This document shows, in pieces, positions 17,058 to 25,146 of a stretch of 64,000 nucleotides of DNA (the first letter of the stretch is position 1; every line of letters begins with the position of its first letter). Source of the DNA: Streptomyces broussonetiae (GTDB taxonomy: Bacteria; Actinomycetota; Actinomycetes; Streptomycetales; Streptomycetaceae); contig NZ_CP047020.1 of assembly GCF_009796285.1 (NCBI RefSeq), positions 4,960,001 through 5,024,000 on the forward strand. Reading direction: 5' to 3'. Both the position numbers and the translations under genes were made by a program. The notes under the pieces were generated by a model. It made no database searches and was not told the DNA's origin. It saw nothing but the letters and a program-made list of their open reading frames with translations.

Positions 17058-17921
17058 TCACCCTTCGGCTTGCCTATAGATAACGGTGGTGCTGCCCACG
17101 ACGATCCGCGAGCCGTCGCGGAGCGTAGCGCGGGTGGTGTGCTGCCCGTCCACCACGATGCCGTTCGTGGAGCCGAGATCCTGGATCGTCGAGGGCGTTC
17201 CGGTCCGGATCTCGCAGTGCCGACGCGAGACGCCGGGATCGTCGATCCGCACGTCGGCCTCGGTGCTGCGACCCAGAACCAGCGTCGCGCGGGAGATCTG
17301 GTGGCGGGTGCCGTTGATCTCGATCCAGTAGCGGGGGCGCCCGCCGCTCGCGGGAGCGGCCGGGGGCCGCTGGCCGGCGGGCTGCGGGTAGCCGTAACCG
17401 CCGCCTCCTGCCCCTTGTCCCGCGCCGCGGCCGCCGGCCGGCGGCGCGGACGGCATCGGGGGCGCACCGGCGGGCATGGCGGGCTGACCGCCGTAGCCGC
17501 CCGCGGCGCCCTGCGGTGCCTGCTGGCCCTCGCCGGCCTGGCTGCTGGAGGAGGCGAGGGTGCGGCTGCGCACCCGGTACAGACCGGTGTCGAGGTCGTC
17601 GGCCTTCTCCAGGTTGACCTTGATCGGGCCCATGAAGGTGTAGCGCTGCTGCTTGGCGTAGTCGCGCACCATGCCGGCCAGCTCGTCACCGAGCTGCCCG
17701 GAGTAGGGGCTCAGGCGCTCGTAGTCCGGCGCGCTCAGCTCCACGATGAAGTCGTTGGGTACGACAGTCCGGTCGCGGTTCCAGATCGTCGCGTTGTTGT
17801 CGCACTCACGCTGGAGCGCACCGGCGATCTCCACGGGCTGGACCTCGGACTTGAACACCTTGGCGAAGGTGCCGTTCACCAGACCTTCGAGACGCTGCTC
17901 GAACTTCTTCAGGACTCCCAT
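17058..17921 (-). CDS. fhaA: DUF3662 and FHA domain protein FhaA
   Basis: 287 residues, cytosolic. The N-terminal DUF3662 domain (1-115) opens with the family's MGVLKKFEQRLEGLVNGTFA. A Gly/Pro/Ala/Gln-rich linker spans about 120-195. A C-terminal FHA domain (about 200-283) has LGRSTEADVRI, SRRHCEI and DLGSTNGIVVDG. The mycobacterial orthologue binds phosphorylated MviN and tempers wall synthesis; a MurJ-like gene lies 43 kb away here. It is the first gene of the cluster, so its upstream region should hold the main promoter. Confidence 0.93.
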   Translation of the reverse strand: MGVLKKFEQRLEGLVNGTFAKVFKSEVQPVEIAGALQRECDNNATIWNRDRTVVPNDFIVELSAPDYERLSPYSGQLGDELAGMVRDYAKQQRYTFMGPIKVNLEKADDLDTGLYRVRSRTLASSSSQAGEGQQAPQGAAGGYGGQPAMPAGAPPMPSAPPAGGRGAGQGAGGGGYGYPQPAGQRPPAAPASGGRPRYWIEINGTRHQISRATLVLGRSTEADVRIDDPGVSRRHCEIRTGTPSTIQDLGSTNGIVVDGQHTTRATLRDGSRIVVGSTTVIYRQAEG

Positions 17922-18331
17922 GGGGCACCTCCTCCGTCCCTGTCGACTGTCTGCCTTGCCGTGCTCAGTACTGCTGACTACTTCGTACTACTCGCTCTGC
18001 TCACTGATCGTATCTACGCGCCCGGCGATCAGCCGGTTCCTGCCATGGATCGTAGAGGCGAGCGAAGACCAGTGTCCCGCACCCGGCTGTGGACCCGGCC
18101 GCCTCCTGGGCAGACGGCCGGGACCGGTACGAGGTTGATACGTGAACCGCGTCTGCTTGATACGTGCGCCGCCGCCCGCGACGCGAGGGCAGGCAGGGGC
18201 CTGGGACGACGGGCGGCGAAGCGGGCCGGGCCAGCAGGAAGGGATGTGAACCCACCCCGTACGACGTGCTAATGTTCTGGGTGTCGGAAGGGGCCAACCC
18301 GAAAGGGAAGGAACCGGAAGACACACCCAAT
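17922..18331. other. Divergent control region between fhaA and tRNA-Leu
   Basis: No gene is seen. It should hold promoters for the fhaA-pknB cluster and tRNA-Leu. TTGATACGTG occurs twice in direct orientation, at 18135-18144 and 18157-18166, spaced 22 bases (two helical turns), which suggests a paired regulator site. A TAATGT box at 18270-18275 could be the tRNA -10 element. Confidence 0.4.
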
Positions 18332-18415
18332 GCGCGGGTGGCGGAATAGGCAGACGCGCTGGATTCAGGTTCCAGTGCCCGCAAGGGCGTGGGGGTTCAA
18401 CTCCCCCCTCGCGCA
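18332..18415 (+). tRNA. tRNA-Leu (anticodon CAG)
   Basis: An 84-nt type II tRNA with a long variable arm. The acceptor GCGCGGG pairs with 18408-18414 (one G-T pair), the anticodon loop TTCAGGT holds CAG at 18366-18368, the variable stem is GTGCCC/GGGCGT, and the T loop contains GTTCAAC. CCA is not encoded. A perfect hairpin follows seven bases on. Confidence 0.97.
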
Positions 18416-18421
18416 CCGACG

Positions 18422-18457
18422 GAATGGGCGGCATCGTGAAGACGATGCCGCCCATTC
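18422..18457 (+). terminator. Hairpin terminator after tRNA-Leu
   Basis: Arms 18422-18437 and 18442-18457 pair perfectly over 16 bp around a GAAG loop, directly after the tRNA. Confidence 0.85.
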
Positions 18458-19026
18458 GGCTGTGTGGGCAAGAACACGGCCCGGTTCCGAGGTGTGGATC
18501 TTCGGCTGATGCGCCAGGCGCCGCTGACGGCTTGTGAGGAAGGTCTCAGGATCGGGTGACGGTGAGGTGAAGACGGTGTCCCTCGCTCCTTACCTTCCTT
18601 CGCCCGTCTCTCTCGCCTTCCTTACCTCCCTCCGTCCCTCCCTCCCTCCGTCCGTCCTTCGCTGCCTGCCTGCCAGGCGGGGCGCGACTGCGGTGAGCCG
18701 ACGTCAGGCACAGCGAGAACCGGACCGGCGGAGTGCGAGCAGATCACCCGCAGGCGGGACCGAACGATGCCGAGGCCGGTGCGCGGACCGGCGCCGGCCC
18801 ACGCCCACGACACTGTGCAACCGCTCTGGCAGGGCCGCCCGTTGCTGCCCGCAGACCGATCACGCCACCACCGCCCCCGAATCGATGCCGCCCGGCGTTG
18901 AGCCTCGTGTGAGGAAGCTCTCCTTCCCGGACGTTCGCCGCACGCCGACGAGTTGTACGGTCTGCACTCGTTGATGTTCGTGCAGGCCGTTTATCGGTTA
19001 CTGGGTGTTCGGGGGAGGCGGTCGCG
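18458..19026. other. Gene-poor stretch with pyrimidine-rich tract
   Basis: I see no convincing gene. About 18586-18680 is strongly pyrimidine-biased, made of CCTTCC, CCTCCC and CCGTCC words. A plus-strand reading frame at 18534-18974 lacks family likeness and a ribosome site and is probably spurious. GGGGGAGG near 19011 serves the next gene. Confidence 0.4.
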
Positions 19027-20601
19027 GTGACCGGTGCCGGCAGAGAAACCGTCGGGGAAGCAGTGACGGACGCGGTGGAGGTGATCACCGCGGAGCCGAT
19101 GACCGCGGAGCCGATGACCGCGGAGCCGATGACCGAGAACAGGACGACTGCGGAGAGGACGACCGCGGTGGACGGGGCGGCCGTTGTGGACGAAGTGGCC
19201 GTCGCCGGGCGCGGCGTGCGTCGCGTGCCCCGGGTGCGCGGGTTCGCCGAGTGGCCGCGCCAGGGCTCGCCCAAGGAGGAGGGCAAAGCACTGCGCACGC
19301 GCGTGCCGCGGGACACGCATCGCATCCTCGACGTGGACACCGTCCGCCCCGACGCGGTCAGCGCCGTCGTCGAGTCCAACGCCGGCCGCATCCCCGAACT
19401 GACCCCCATCCGCGTCGGACGGATGGCGGCGACCCCGTTCGCCTTCCTGCGCGGCTCGGCCGGACTCATGGCCTACGACCTGGCCCGCACACCCATGACC
19501 AGGATCGGCACCCAGATATGCGGAGACGCGCACGCGGCCAACTTCGGCCTGTACGGCGACCCCCGCGGCGACCTCGTCATCGACCTCAACGACTTCGACG
19601 AGACCGTGCACGGCCCCTGGGAGTGGGACCTGAAGCGGCTCGCCGCCTCCCTGGTCCTCGCCGGACGAGAGGCCGGCGCCGACGAGGACACCTGCCGTGC
19701 TGCCGCACAGGACACGGTCGGCGCCTACCGCCGCACCATGCGCCTACTGGCCAAACTGCCCGCCCTCGACGCATGGAACGCCATCGCCGACGAGGAACTC
19801 GTCTCCCACACCGACGCCCACGATCTCCTCGGCACCCTGCAGCGGGTCTCGCAGAAGGCCCGGGCCAACACCAGCGGCCGGTTCGCCGCGAAGTCGACCG
19901 AGGCCGTCGAGGACGGCGGACGGCGGTTCATGGACGCCGCGCCGGTCCTGCGCCGTATCCCCGACGAGGAGGCACACGCGGTCGCCGCGTCCCTGGAGCC
20001 GTACATCCACACCCTCAGCGAGGACCGGCACCCGCTGCTCGCCCGGCACGCCGTGCACGACGTGGCCTTCCGAGTGGTCGGCACCGGCAGCGTCGGCACC
20101 CGCTCCTACGTCGTCCTCCTCCTCGACCACCGCGAACAGCCGCTCGTGCTCCAGGTGAAGGAGGCCCGGCCCTCCGCGCTCGTCCCGCACCTGGCCACGG
20201 CCGGCTTCGAGACAGCGCCGGCAGAACACGAGGGACGCCGGGTCGTCCTCGGGCAGAAGCGGATGCAGGTCGTCAGCGACATCCTGCTCGGCTGGACGAC
20301 CGTCGACGGGCGCCCCTTCCAGGTCCGCCAGTTCCGCAACCGCAAGGGCAGCGTCGACCCCGCCGCCCTCGCCCCCGACCAGATCGACGACTACGGCCGG
20401 ATGACCGGCGCCCTGCTGGCCCGCGCCCACTCCCACAGCGCCGACCCGCGGCTCATCGCCGGGTACTGCGGCAAGAACACGGAACTGGACGAGGCGATGG
20501 CCGCCTTCGCCGTCGCCTACGCCGACCGCACCGAGGCGGACCACGCCGAGCTGGTGACGGCGGTGCGCGCCGGGCGGATCCCGGCAGAAATAGGGGTGTG
20601 A
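19027..20601 (+). CDS. DUF2252 family protein
   Basis: 524 residues from GTG 19027 (GGGGGAGG upstream). The DUF2252 domain fills residues about 75-500: FLRGSAGLMAYDL, the phosphotransferase-like block ICGDAHAANFG, DLNDFDETVHGPWEWDLKRL, and a C-terminal GRMTGALLARAHSHSAD. The GDxHxxNFG and DFDE motifs resemble aminoglycoside phosphotransferase/kinase folds, so a small-molecule or protein kinase activity is possible but unproven. The N-terminus is unusual: three tandem TAEPM units coded by exact 15-bp repeats at 19087-19131. It has no obvious operon partner. Confidence 0.85.
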   Translation: MTGAGRETVGEAVTDAVEVITAEPMTAEPMTAEPMTENRTTAERTTAVDGAAVVDEVAVAGRGVRRVPRVRGFAEWPRQGSPKEEGKALRTRVPRDTHRILDVDTVRPDAVSAVVESNAGRIPELTPIRVGRMAATPFAFLRGSAGLMAYDLARTPMTRIGTQICGDAHAANFGLYGDPRGDLVIDLNDFDETVHGPWEWDLKRLAASLVLAGREAGADEDTCRAAAQDTVGAYRRTMRLLAKLPALDAWNAIADEELVSHTDAHDLLGTLQRVSQKARANTSGRFAAKSTEAVEDGGRRFMDAAPVLRRIPDEEAHAVAASLEPYIHTLSEDRHPLLARHAVHDVAFRVVGTGSVGTRSYVVLLLDHREQPLVLQVKEARPSALVPHLATAGFETAPAEHEGRRVVLGQKRMQVVSDILLGWTTVDGRPFQVRQFRNRKGSVDPAALAPDQIDDYGRMTGALLARAHSHSADPRLIAGYCGKNTELDEAMAAFAVAYADRTEADHAELVTAVRAGRIPAEIGV

Positions 20602-20606
20602 CCCCT

Positions 20607-20664
20607 CGTACGGGGTGTAACGCACCGTACGGGGAGGTAACGCGCAGTATGGGGGCGTAAGGCG
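20607..20664. repeat. Three imperfect 19-20-bp direct repeats
   Basis: Units starting at 20607, 20626 and 20646 share a CGTACGGGG-like core followed by GTAACGC. They lie in the 118-base gap between the DUF2252 gene and the next gene. A small palindrome, AGGGGT-GTG-ACCCCT, covers the DUF2252 stop at 20592-20606. The spacing of about two turns per unit would suit a multi-site regulator. Confidence 0.5.
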
Positions 20665-20719
20665 TCGGAAGACGACCGGCAGCCCCACGGCGGGATGCCG
20701 CATCGCCTACGCTGTGGGC

Positions 20720-21532
20720 GTGACGACCCCGGAAGCCGATCAGTCCCAGGCGCCGCGGCCCGAGGAACGGCTCGAACGGGCCGTACGGGCCGCCGAGCAG
20801 GCGTTGATCGAGTACGAGATCGCCGTGGAGACCTTCCGCGTCGAGGTCGAGAACTTCTCCCGCCTGCACGAACAGCGCCTCGGCCCGCTCTACATCCGTA
20901 TCGAGGAACTGGACGCCGAGATCGCCGAGGCGAAGGCCGCCCGCAGCGGTGACCCGGAGGACATCCGGCGCGCCGAGGAGGCCCGCGCCCTGGTCCTGCC
21001 GATCCCCGGCGTGGAAGAACTGCTGCACGGCTGGATGGACGGCCAGGGCCTGTTCCCGGAGGCCACCGCCATGCTCACCGAACAGGCCGTACGGCCCCCG
21101 GAGCGGGTACGGCCCAGCGAGGAGGCCCGCAGGCTCTACCGCGAGCTGGCCCGCAAGGCCCACCCCGACCTGGCGCAGGAAGAAGAAGAGCAGAAGCGAC
21201 GTGAGGAATTCCTCACCCGCGTCAACGCCGCCTACGCCCGCGGCGACGAGGCCCTGCTCAGGGAGCTGGCCGAGGAATGGGCAGCCGGACCGGTACCGCC
21301 CGAGCGACGGCCGAGCCCCGCCGAGGAGCTGTATGCCCGCCTCGAATGGCTCGCCCAGCGCAAGGAACTGCTCACTCTCGTCGCCCGGGAACTGGAGGGC
21401 GGCGCGATCGCCGGCATGCTCCGGCTCGCCCCGGACGACCCCGACGGGCTGCTCGAGGAGATCGCCGGCCGGCTGCGCGCCGACATCGCCCAGCGGGAGG
21501 CCGAGCTGGCGTCCCTGCTGGGGCAGGGCTGA
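20720..21532 (+). CDS. J-domain-like coiled-coil protein
   Basis: 270 residues from GTG 20720; a GTG two codons up is possible. TACGCT ends seven bases before 20720, so the message may be leaderless. Residues about 15-90 are a glutamate-rich coiled coil. Residues about 130-190 resemble a DnaJ J-domain: EEARRLYRELARKAHPDLAQ, then REEFLTRVNAAYARGDEALL. The usual HPD triad is intact (KAHPD). The C-terminal helix (about 200-270) has ELYARLEWLAQRKELL. J-domains stimulate Hsp70, so a DnaK link is possible; the partner is unknown. Confidence 0.75.
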   Translation: MTTPEADQSQAPRPEERLERAVRAAEQALIEYEIAVETFRVEVENFSRLHEQRLGPLYIRIEELDAEIAEAKAARSGDPEDIRRAEEARALVLPIPGVEELLHGWMDGQGLFPEATAMLTEQAVRPPERVRPSEEARRLYRELARKAHPDLAQEEEEQKRREEFLTRVNAAYARGDEALLRELAEEWAAGPVPPERRPSPAEELYARLEWLAQRKELLTLVARELEGGAIAGMLRLAPDDPDGLLEEIAGRLRADIAQREAELASLLGQG

Positions 21533-21585
21533 GCCGCGGCTTCCTCGCGCGGGACACCGCCGACCTTTCGGGTAGCGTCGGAGAC

Positions 21586-21933
21586 ATGAGTTTCGGAGCT
21601 GGTGTGCCCACGGTCGAGGTCACGGACCTCAAGGACGGCGACTTCCTGCTGGACGTCCGCGAGGACGACGAGTGGGAGGCAGGCCACGCCGAGGGAGCAC
21701 TGCACATCCCCATCAGCGAGTTCGTGGCCCGCTACGGCGAGCTGACCGAGGCCGCCCCGCAGGACGGCCGCGTCCATGTCATCTGCCGCTCCGGCGGTCG
21801 CTCGGCCCAGGTCACCATGTACCTGGTCCAGCAGGGCATCGACGCCGTGAACGTCGACGGCGGCATGCAGATCTGGCAGGCCGCAGGCCGCCCGGTGATC
21901 ACGAACGACGGCCAGCCCGGCTTCGTCCTCTAG
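21586..21933 (+). CDS. Rhodanese-like domain protein
   Basis: 115 residues, one rhodanese domain. LLDVREDDEWEAGHAEGALHIP and the active loop CRSGGRSAQ are clear, with the persulfide-forming Cys at about 66. Single-domain rhodaneses move sulfane sulfur from thiosulfate or protein persulfides. ATG 21586 is eight bases after a TAGCGT -10-like box (21573-21578), which suggests leaderless expression. Farther in-frame starts run back through the previous gene. A tandem-repeat block follows. Confidence 0.88.
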   Translation: MSFGAGVPTVEVTDLKDGDFLLDVREDDEWEAGHAEGALHIPISEFVARYGELTEAAPQDGRVHVICRSGGRSAQVTMYLVQQGIDAVNVDGGMQIWQAAGRPVITNDGQPGFVL

Positions 21934-21948
21934 CTCCCCCTGCCCGGC

Positions 21949-22088
21949 TGCGTCCTCCGGGCTCCTCCCGACCGGTTGCGTCCTCCGGGCTCCTCCCGGC
22001 CGGTTGCGTCCTCCGGGCTCCTCCCGGCCGGTTGCGTCCTCCGGGCTCCTCCCGGCCGGTTGCGTCCTCCGGGCTCCTCCCGGCCGGG
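21949..22088. repeat. Five tandem copies of a 28-bp repeat
   Basis: Units start at 21949, 21977, 22005, 22033 and 22061. Units 2-5 are identical or nearly so and the first differs at one base near its end. Each contains GCGTCCTCCGGGCTCCTCCC. There are no spacers between copies, so this is not a CRISPR array. It lies between the convergent rhodanese and acyl-CoA dehydrogenase genes and is followed by degenerate C-rich sequence to 22223. Confidence 0.9.
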
Positions 22089-22223
22089 GGCTCCCTCCAG
22101 CTCGCTTGCCCGGGAGCTTCCGCCGGTCCCTCGACCGGGAGCCTCGGTGGCTTCCCCTGCGCTGGGGCCACTGCAGCTTCCCTCTTGGGGGCCTCTGCAG
22201 CTCCCCTGCCCGGTGCTCCCTGC

Positions 22224-23366
22224 TCAGCCCAGAGGATGGGCAGCCAGCAGATCCCCGAGCCGCTCCTCGTACGCCGCCGCCGGTCCGAGCGCCAGCTCCA
22301 GGTGCTTGGCCCAGGCGTGATAGCGGTGCAGCACATAGTCGGTGTCGGCACCGAACCCGCCGTGCAGATGCTGTGCCGTCTGCACCACCCGGCGCACCCC
22401 CTCGGCCGCCCAGATCTTCGCCACCGCGACATCCCCGGCGGCCGGCAACGCCCCCGCCGCCCCCGAGGCGATCCGCCAGGCAGCCTGCCAGAGGGTGGCC
22501 TCCATGGCGCGCAGATCGATGTACCGGTCCGCGGCCTGCACGGCCACCGCCTGGAACGTCGCGATCGGATACCCGAACTGCTCCCGCTTCGCGGTGTAGT
22601 CGGCGGTCATCCGCAGCACCCGCTCGCCCAGCCCGAGCGCCAGCGCACAGGTACCGGTGGCAAGCAGCGCATGCAGCCACTCCCAGGCGCCGTCGGCCTC
22701 CATCACCTCGCCCGCGTCGATCCGTACGGACGTCAGCCGCACCTCGGCCAGCCGCTCCCCGCTGGTGGACACCTGCTCGGCGAGGACCACCCCGTCCCGC
22801 TCCCGCGGCACCAGCGCGAGCACGCTTCGCTCGTCGGCCGTCCCCTCGAGATGCGCCGGTACGACGACCAGGTCCGCGTCGAACGCCCACGGCACCGCCG
22901 TCTGCACCCCGTCCAGCACCCACGCCGAACCGTCCCGCCGTGCACCCACGGCCAGTTCGGCCGGGTCGTGTCCGCTGCGGCCGTTCGCGGCGACGGTGAG
23001 CACCAGCTCGCCCCGGCCGGCCCGCCCCAGTACGCGCTCCGCCAACTCCGGTCCGCCGTAGGCCTGTACGGCCGCGGCCGCCGCGCTGTGCTCCAGCAAC
23101 GGCACCCGGGCGAGCACCTGGGCGGACTCGCGCAGCACCAGGCACAGCGCGATCGCGTCCAGGCCGGAGCCGCCGTACGCCTCGTCGAGCAGCAGACTCA
23201 GCAGGTCCGCCTCGGCGAGCCGGGCCCACAGCTCCCGGTCGAAGCCCTCGGCCACGGCGCCGGTGGTGAGAGCCGGGCTCGGCACCGCGTCCGGTACGAC
23301 GCCCGCGAACACCCCGCGCGCCGCCTCGGCCGCCGCTCGCTGCTCCTCGGTGAAGGTGAAGTCCAC
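22224..23366 (-). CDS. Acyl-CoA dehydrogenase family protein
   Basis: 380 residues from GTG 23366, with GGAGGGA close upstream. FAD-dependent acyl-CoA dehydrogenases oxidise acyl-CoA to trans-2-enoyl-CoA. The N-terminal helical domain begins MDFTFTEEQRAAAEAARGVF. The middle barrel (about 120-225) is degenerate, and the C-terminal domain contains DYTAKREQFGYPIATFQAV and QHLHGGFGADTDYVLHRYHAWAK (broken here into its two usual halves). The form resembles the short FadE-type subunits of steroid side-chain degradation, which work as heterotetramers with a partner not found here. A KstR-like operator lies 47 bases upstream. Confidence 0.85.
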   Translation of the reverse strand: MDFTFTEEQRAAAEAARGVFAGVVPDAVPSPALTTGAVAEGFDRELWARLAEADLLSLLLDEAYGGSGLDAIALCLVLRESAQVLARVPLLEHSAAAAAVQAYGGPELAERVLGRAGRGELVLTVAANGRSGHDPAELAVGARRDGSAWVLDGVQTAVPWAFDADLVVVPAHLEGTADERSVLALVPRERDGVVLAEQVSTSGERLAEVRLTSVRIDAGEVMEADGAWEWLHALLATGTCALALGLGERVLRMTADYTAKREQFGYPIATFQAVAVQAADRYIDLRAMEATLWQAAWRIASGAAGALPAAGDVAVAKIWAAEGVRRVVQTAQHLHGGFGADTDYVLHRYHAWAKHLELALGPAAAYEERLGDLLAAHPLG

Positions 23367-23412
23367 GGCCTGTCCCTCCGGCGGGTCCCAGTAACCTGAC
23401 GGAGCGTCAAGA

Positions 23413-23426
23413 TAGAACAGGTTCTA
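23413..23426. promoter_or_regulatory. KstR-like operator upstream of acyl-CoA dehydrogenase
   Basis: TAGAACAGGTTCTA fits TnnAACnnGTTnnA, the motif of the TetR-family steroid catabolism repressor KstR in mycobacteria. It is a perfect 6-2-6 palindrome, 47-60 bases before the GTG. The match is seen; the regulator is inferred. Confidence 0.6.
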
Positions 23427-23542
23427 GGAGAAGGGAATGGGCGGGGGACTTGGTGTTTCTGGGGCTTCTTCGGAGTCTTCCTGGCCTTTCTGGGGCCCTC
23501 CCCCTCCCCCTCCCTCCCCCCCGATTCGATTCCGTGCAGCCC

Positions 23543-24607
23543 TCAGCGGTCGAAGTCCAGCTCCACCCGCTCCGTCAACGGGTGTGACTGGCAGGCCAGC
23601 ACATACCCGGCCTCCGTCTCCTCCGTCTCCAGGGCGAAGTTGCGGTCCATGCGGACCTCGCCGGAGACCAGGAAGGCCCGGCAGGTGCCGCATACTCCGC
23701 CCTTGCAGGCGTAGGGCGCGTCGGAGCGGTTGCGCAGGACCGTCTCCAGCAGTGTCTCGCCGTCGCGCACCGGCCAGGTGCCGCCGCGTCCGTCGAGCCG
23801 GGCGGTGACCGTGCTGTGCGTGGGAGCCTCGGCCGGGGCCGTGGAAGGCGAGCCCGCGTCCACGTGGAAGATCTCCTGGTGGATGCGGGACCGGTCCACG
23901 CCCAGCTTGCGCAGCGCCTGCTCGGCGCCCTGCACCAGTCCGTACGGCCCGCACAGGAACCAGCCCGCGACCTGCTCGACCGGCAGCAGCGCGGGAAGCA
24001 GCCCGGTCAGCCGCTTCCGGTCGAGCCGGCCGGACGGCAGGCCCGCCTGCTGCTCCTCCCGGGAGAGCACGGTCACCAGCTGAAACCGCTCCGGATAGCG
24101 GTCCTTCAGGTCGGCGACCTCCTCCAGGAACATCGTCGAGGCTGCCGTGCGGTCTCCGCGTATCAGGCAGAACCGGGCCGCCGGCTCGCGGGCCAGCAGC
24201 GTGGAGACGATGGACAGCACCGGGGTGATGCCGCTGCCGCCGACGATCGCCGCGTACAGTCCCGGCGCCGGGTCCAGGGTGAAGCGGCCGGCCGGGGTCA
24301 TCACGTCCAGCTCGTCGCCGACGTTGATCTCCTTCAGCGCGTAGGCCGAGAAGGCGCCGCCCTCCACCAGCCGCACGCCGACCCGCAGGGTGTCCGGGCC
24401 CGCGCCACCCGGGTCGGGGGCGGGGGAGCAGATCGAGTAGGTGCGCCGGATCTCCGCGCCGTCGACTCTGCGGCGCAGCGCCAGGTGCTGGCCGGGCGCG
24501 TGCCGGTACTCCGCGCGCAGTGCGGTCGGGACGGTGAGGGTGAGGGCGACGGCGTCGTCGGTGATCCGGTCGACCGCTGCCACTTGGAGCGGGTGGAAGC
24601 GTGCCAT
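23543..24607 (-). CDS. paaE: Phenylacetyl-CoA 1,2-epoxidase reductase PaaE
   Basis: 354 residues from ATG 24607. It passes electrons from NADPH to the PaaA oxygenase. An FAD domain (about 5-105; RRTYSICSPAP) is followed by an NAD(P) domain (about 112-230; YAAIVGGSGITPVLSI). The C-terminus is a plant-type [2Fe-2S] ferredoxin with C301, C306, C309 and C339 (ACKGGVCGTC and LACQSHP). The start overlaps the paaD stop by one base (TGATG). It is the last gene of paaABCDE; the longer open frame upstream is a paaD shadow. Confidence 0.95.
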   Translation of the reverse strand: MARFHPLQVAAVDRITDDAVALTLTVPTALRAEYRHAPGQHLALRRRVDGAEIRRTYSICSPAPDPGGAGPDTLRVGVRLVEGGAFSAYALKEINVGDELDVMTPAGRFTLDPAPGLYAAIVGGSGITPVLSIVSTLLAREPAARFCLIRGDRTAASTMFLEEVADLKDRYPERFQLVTVLSREEQQAGLPSGRLDRKRLTGLLPALLPVEQVAGWFLCGPYGLVQGAEQALRKLGVDRSRIHQEIFHVDAGSPSTAPAEAPTHSTVTARLDGRGGTWPVRDGETLLETVLRNRSDAPYACKGGVCGTCRAFLVSGEVRMDRNFALETEETEAGYVLACQSHPLTERVELDFDR

Positions 24608-25146
24608 CACAACTCCTTGAAGTGGTCGAACGGTTCGCGGCAGACGAGGCAGCGGCGCAGCGCCTTGCAGGCGGTGGAGGAGAACCTGCTCAGCAGCTCG
24701 GTTTCGGTGGAGTAGCAGTGCGGGCAGCGGACGGGGTCCTGATCCGCGGTGACGTCCGTTGCGATCGTGCGGGTCGGGCCGAGGGGCAGCGGCACCGGGC
24801 CGAAGTTCTCGCGCACCCGTGGGGGAGCTATGCCGAACTCCTGGAGTTTGCGGCGGCCCTCGGGGGTGATGTCGTCGGTCGACCAGGCGGGTGCGAGGAC
24901 CGTGCGGACCGTGACCTCGCGCATGCCGTGGGCGCGCAGGACCCGTTCGATGTCGAGGGTCATCGCCTCGATGGCGGGGCAGCCGGTGTAGGTGGGGGTC
25001 AGGTCGACCTCGACCGTGTCGGTGCCCTGGACGTGTACCGCGCGCAGCACGCCCAGCTCGTGCAGGGTGAGTACGGGCAGTTCGGGGTCGGGCACCGCGC
25101 CGGCCAGCTCCAGCAGTTCCGTTTCCAGGGCGGTGGTGGTCACCAT
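24607..25146 (-). CDS. paaD: Phenylacetate-CoA oxygenase subunit PaaD
   Basis: 179 residues. PaaD is an iron-sulfur maturation-type protein (DUF59/MIP18 fold) needed for an active epoxidase, probably loading the PaaE cluster or the PaaA di-iron site. The DUF59 part (about 8-100) has VPDPELPVLTLHELGVLR and TYTGCPAIEAM. The C-terminal part holds a Cys-rich zinc or cluster site: CPHCYST, then CKALRRCLVCREPF. It overlaps paaC by seven bases and paaE by one. Confidence 0.94.
   Translation of the reverse strand: MVTTTALETELLELAGAVPDPELPVLTLHELGVLRAVHVQGTDTVEVDLTPTYTGCPAIEAMTLDIERVLRAHGMREVTVRTVLAPAWSTDDITPEGRRKLQEFGIAPPRVRENFGPVPLPLGPTRTIATDVTADQDPVRCPHCYSTETELLSRFSSTACKALRRCLVCREPFDHFKEL

Noticed and set aside
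18534..18974. 146-residue plus-strand reading frame after tRNA-Leu
   Set aside because: Arg/Pro/Ser-rich with no family likeness, no ribosome site, and it crosses the pyrimidine tract; open frames like this are common by chance in GC-rich DNA.
21949..22088. Possible CRISPR array
   Set aside because: The 28-bp units are directly adjacent with no unique spacers, and no cas genes are present.
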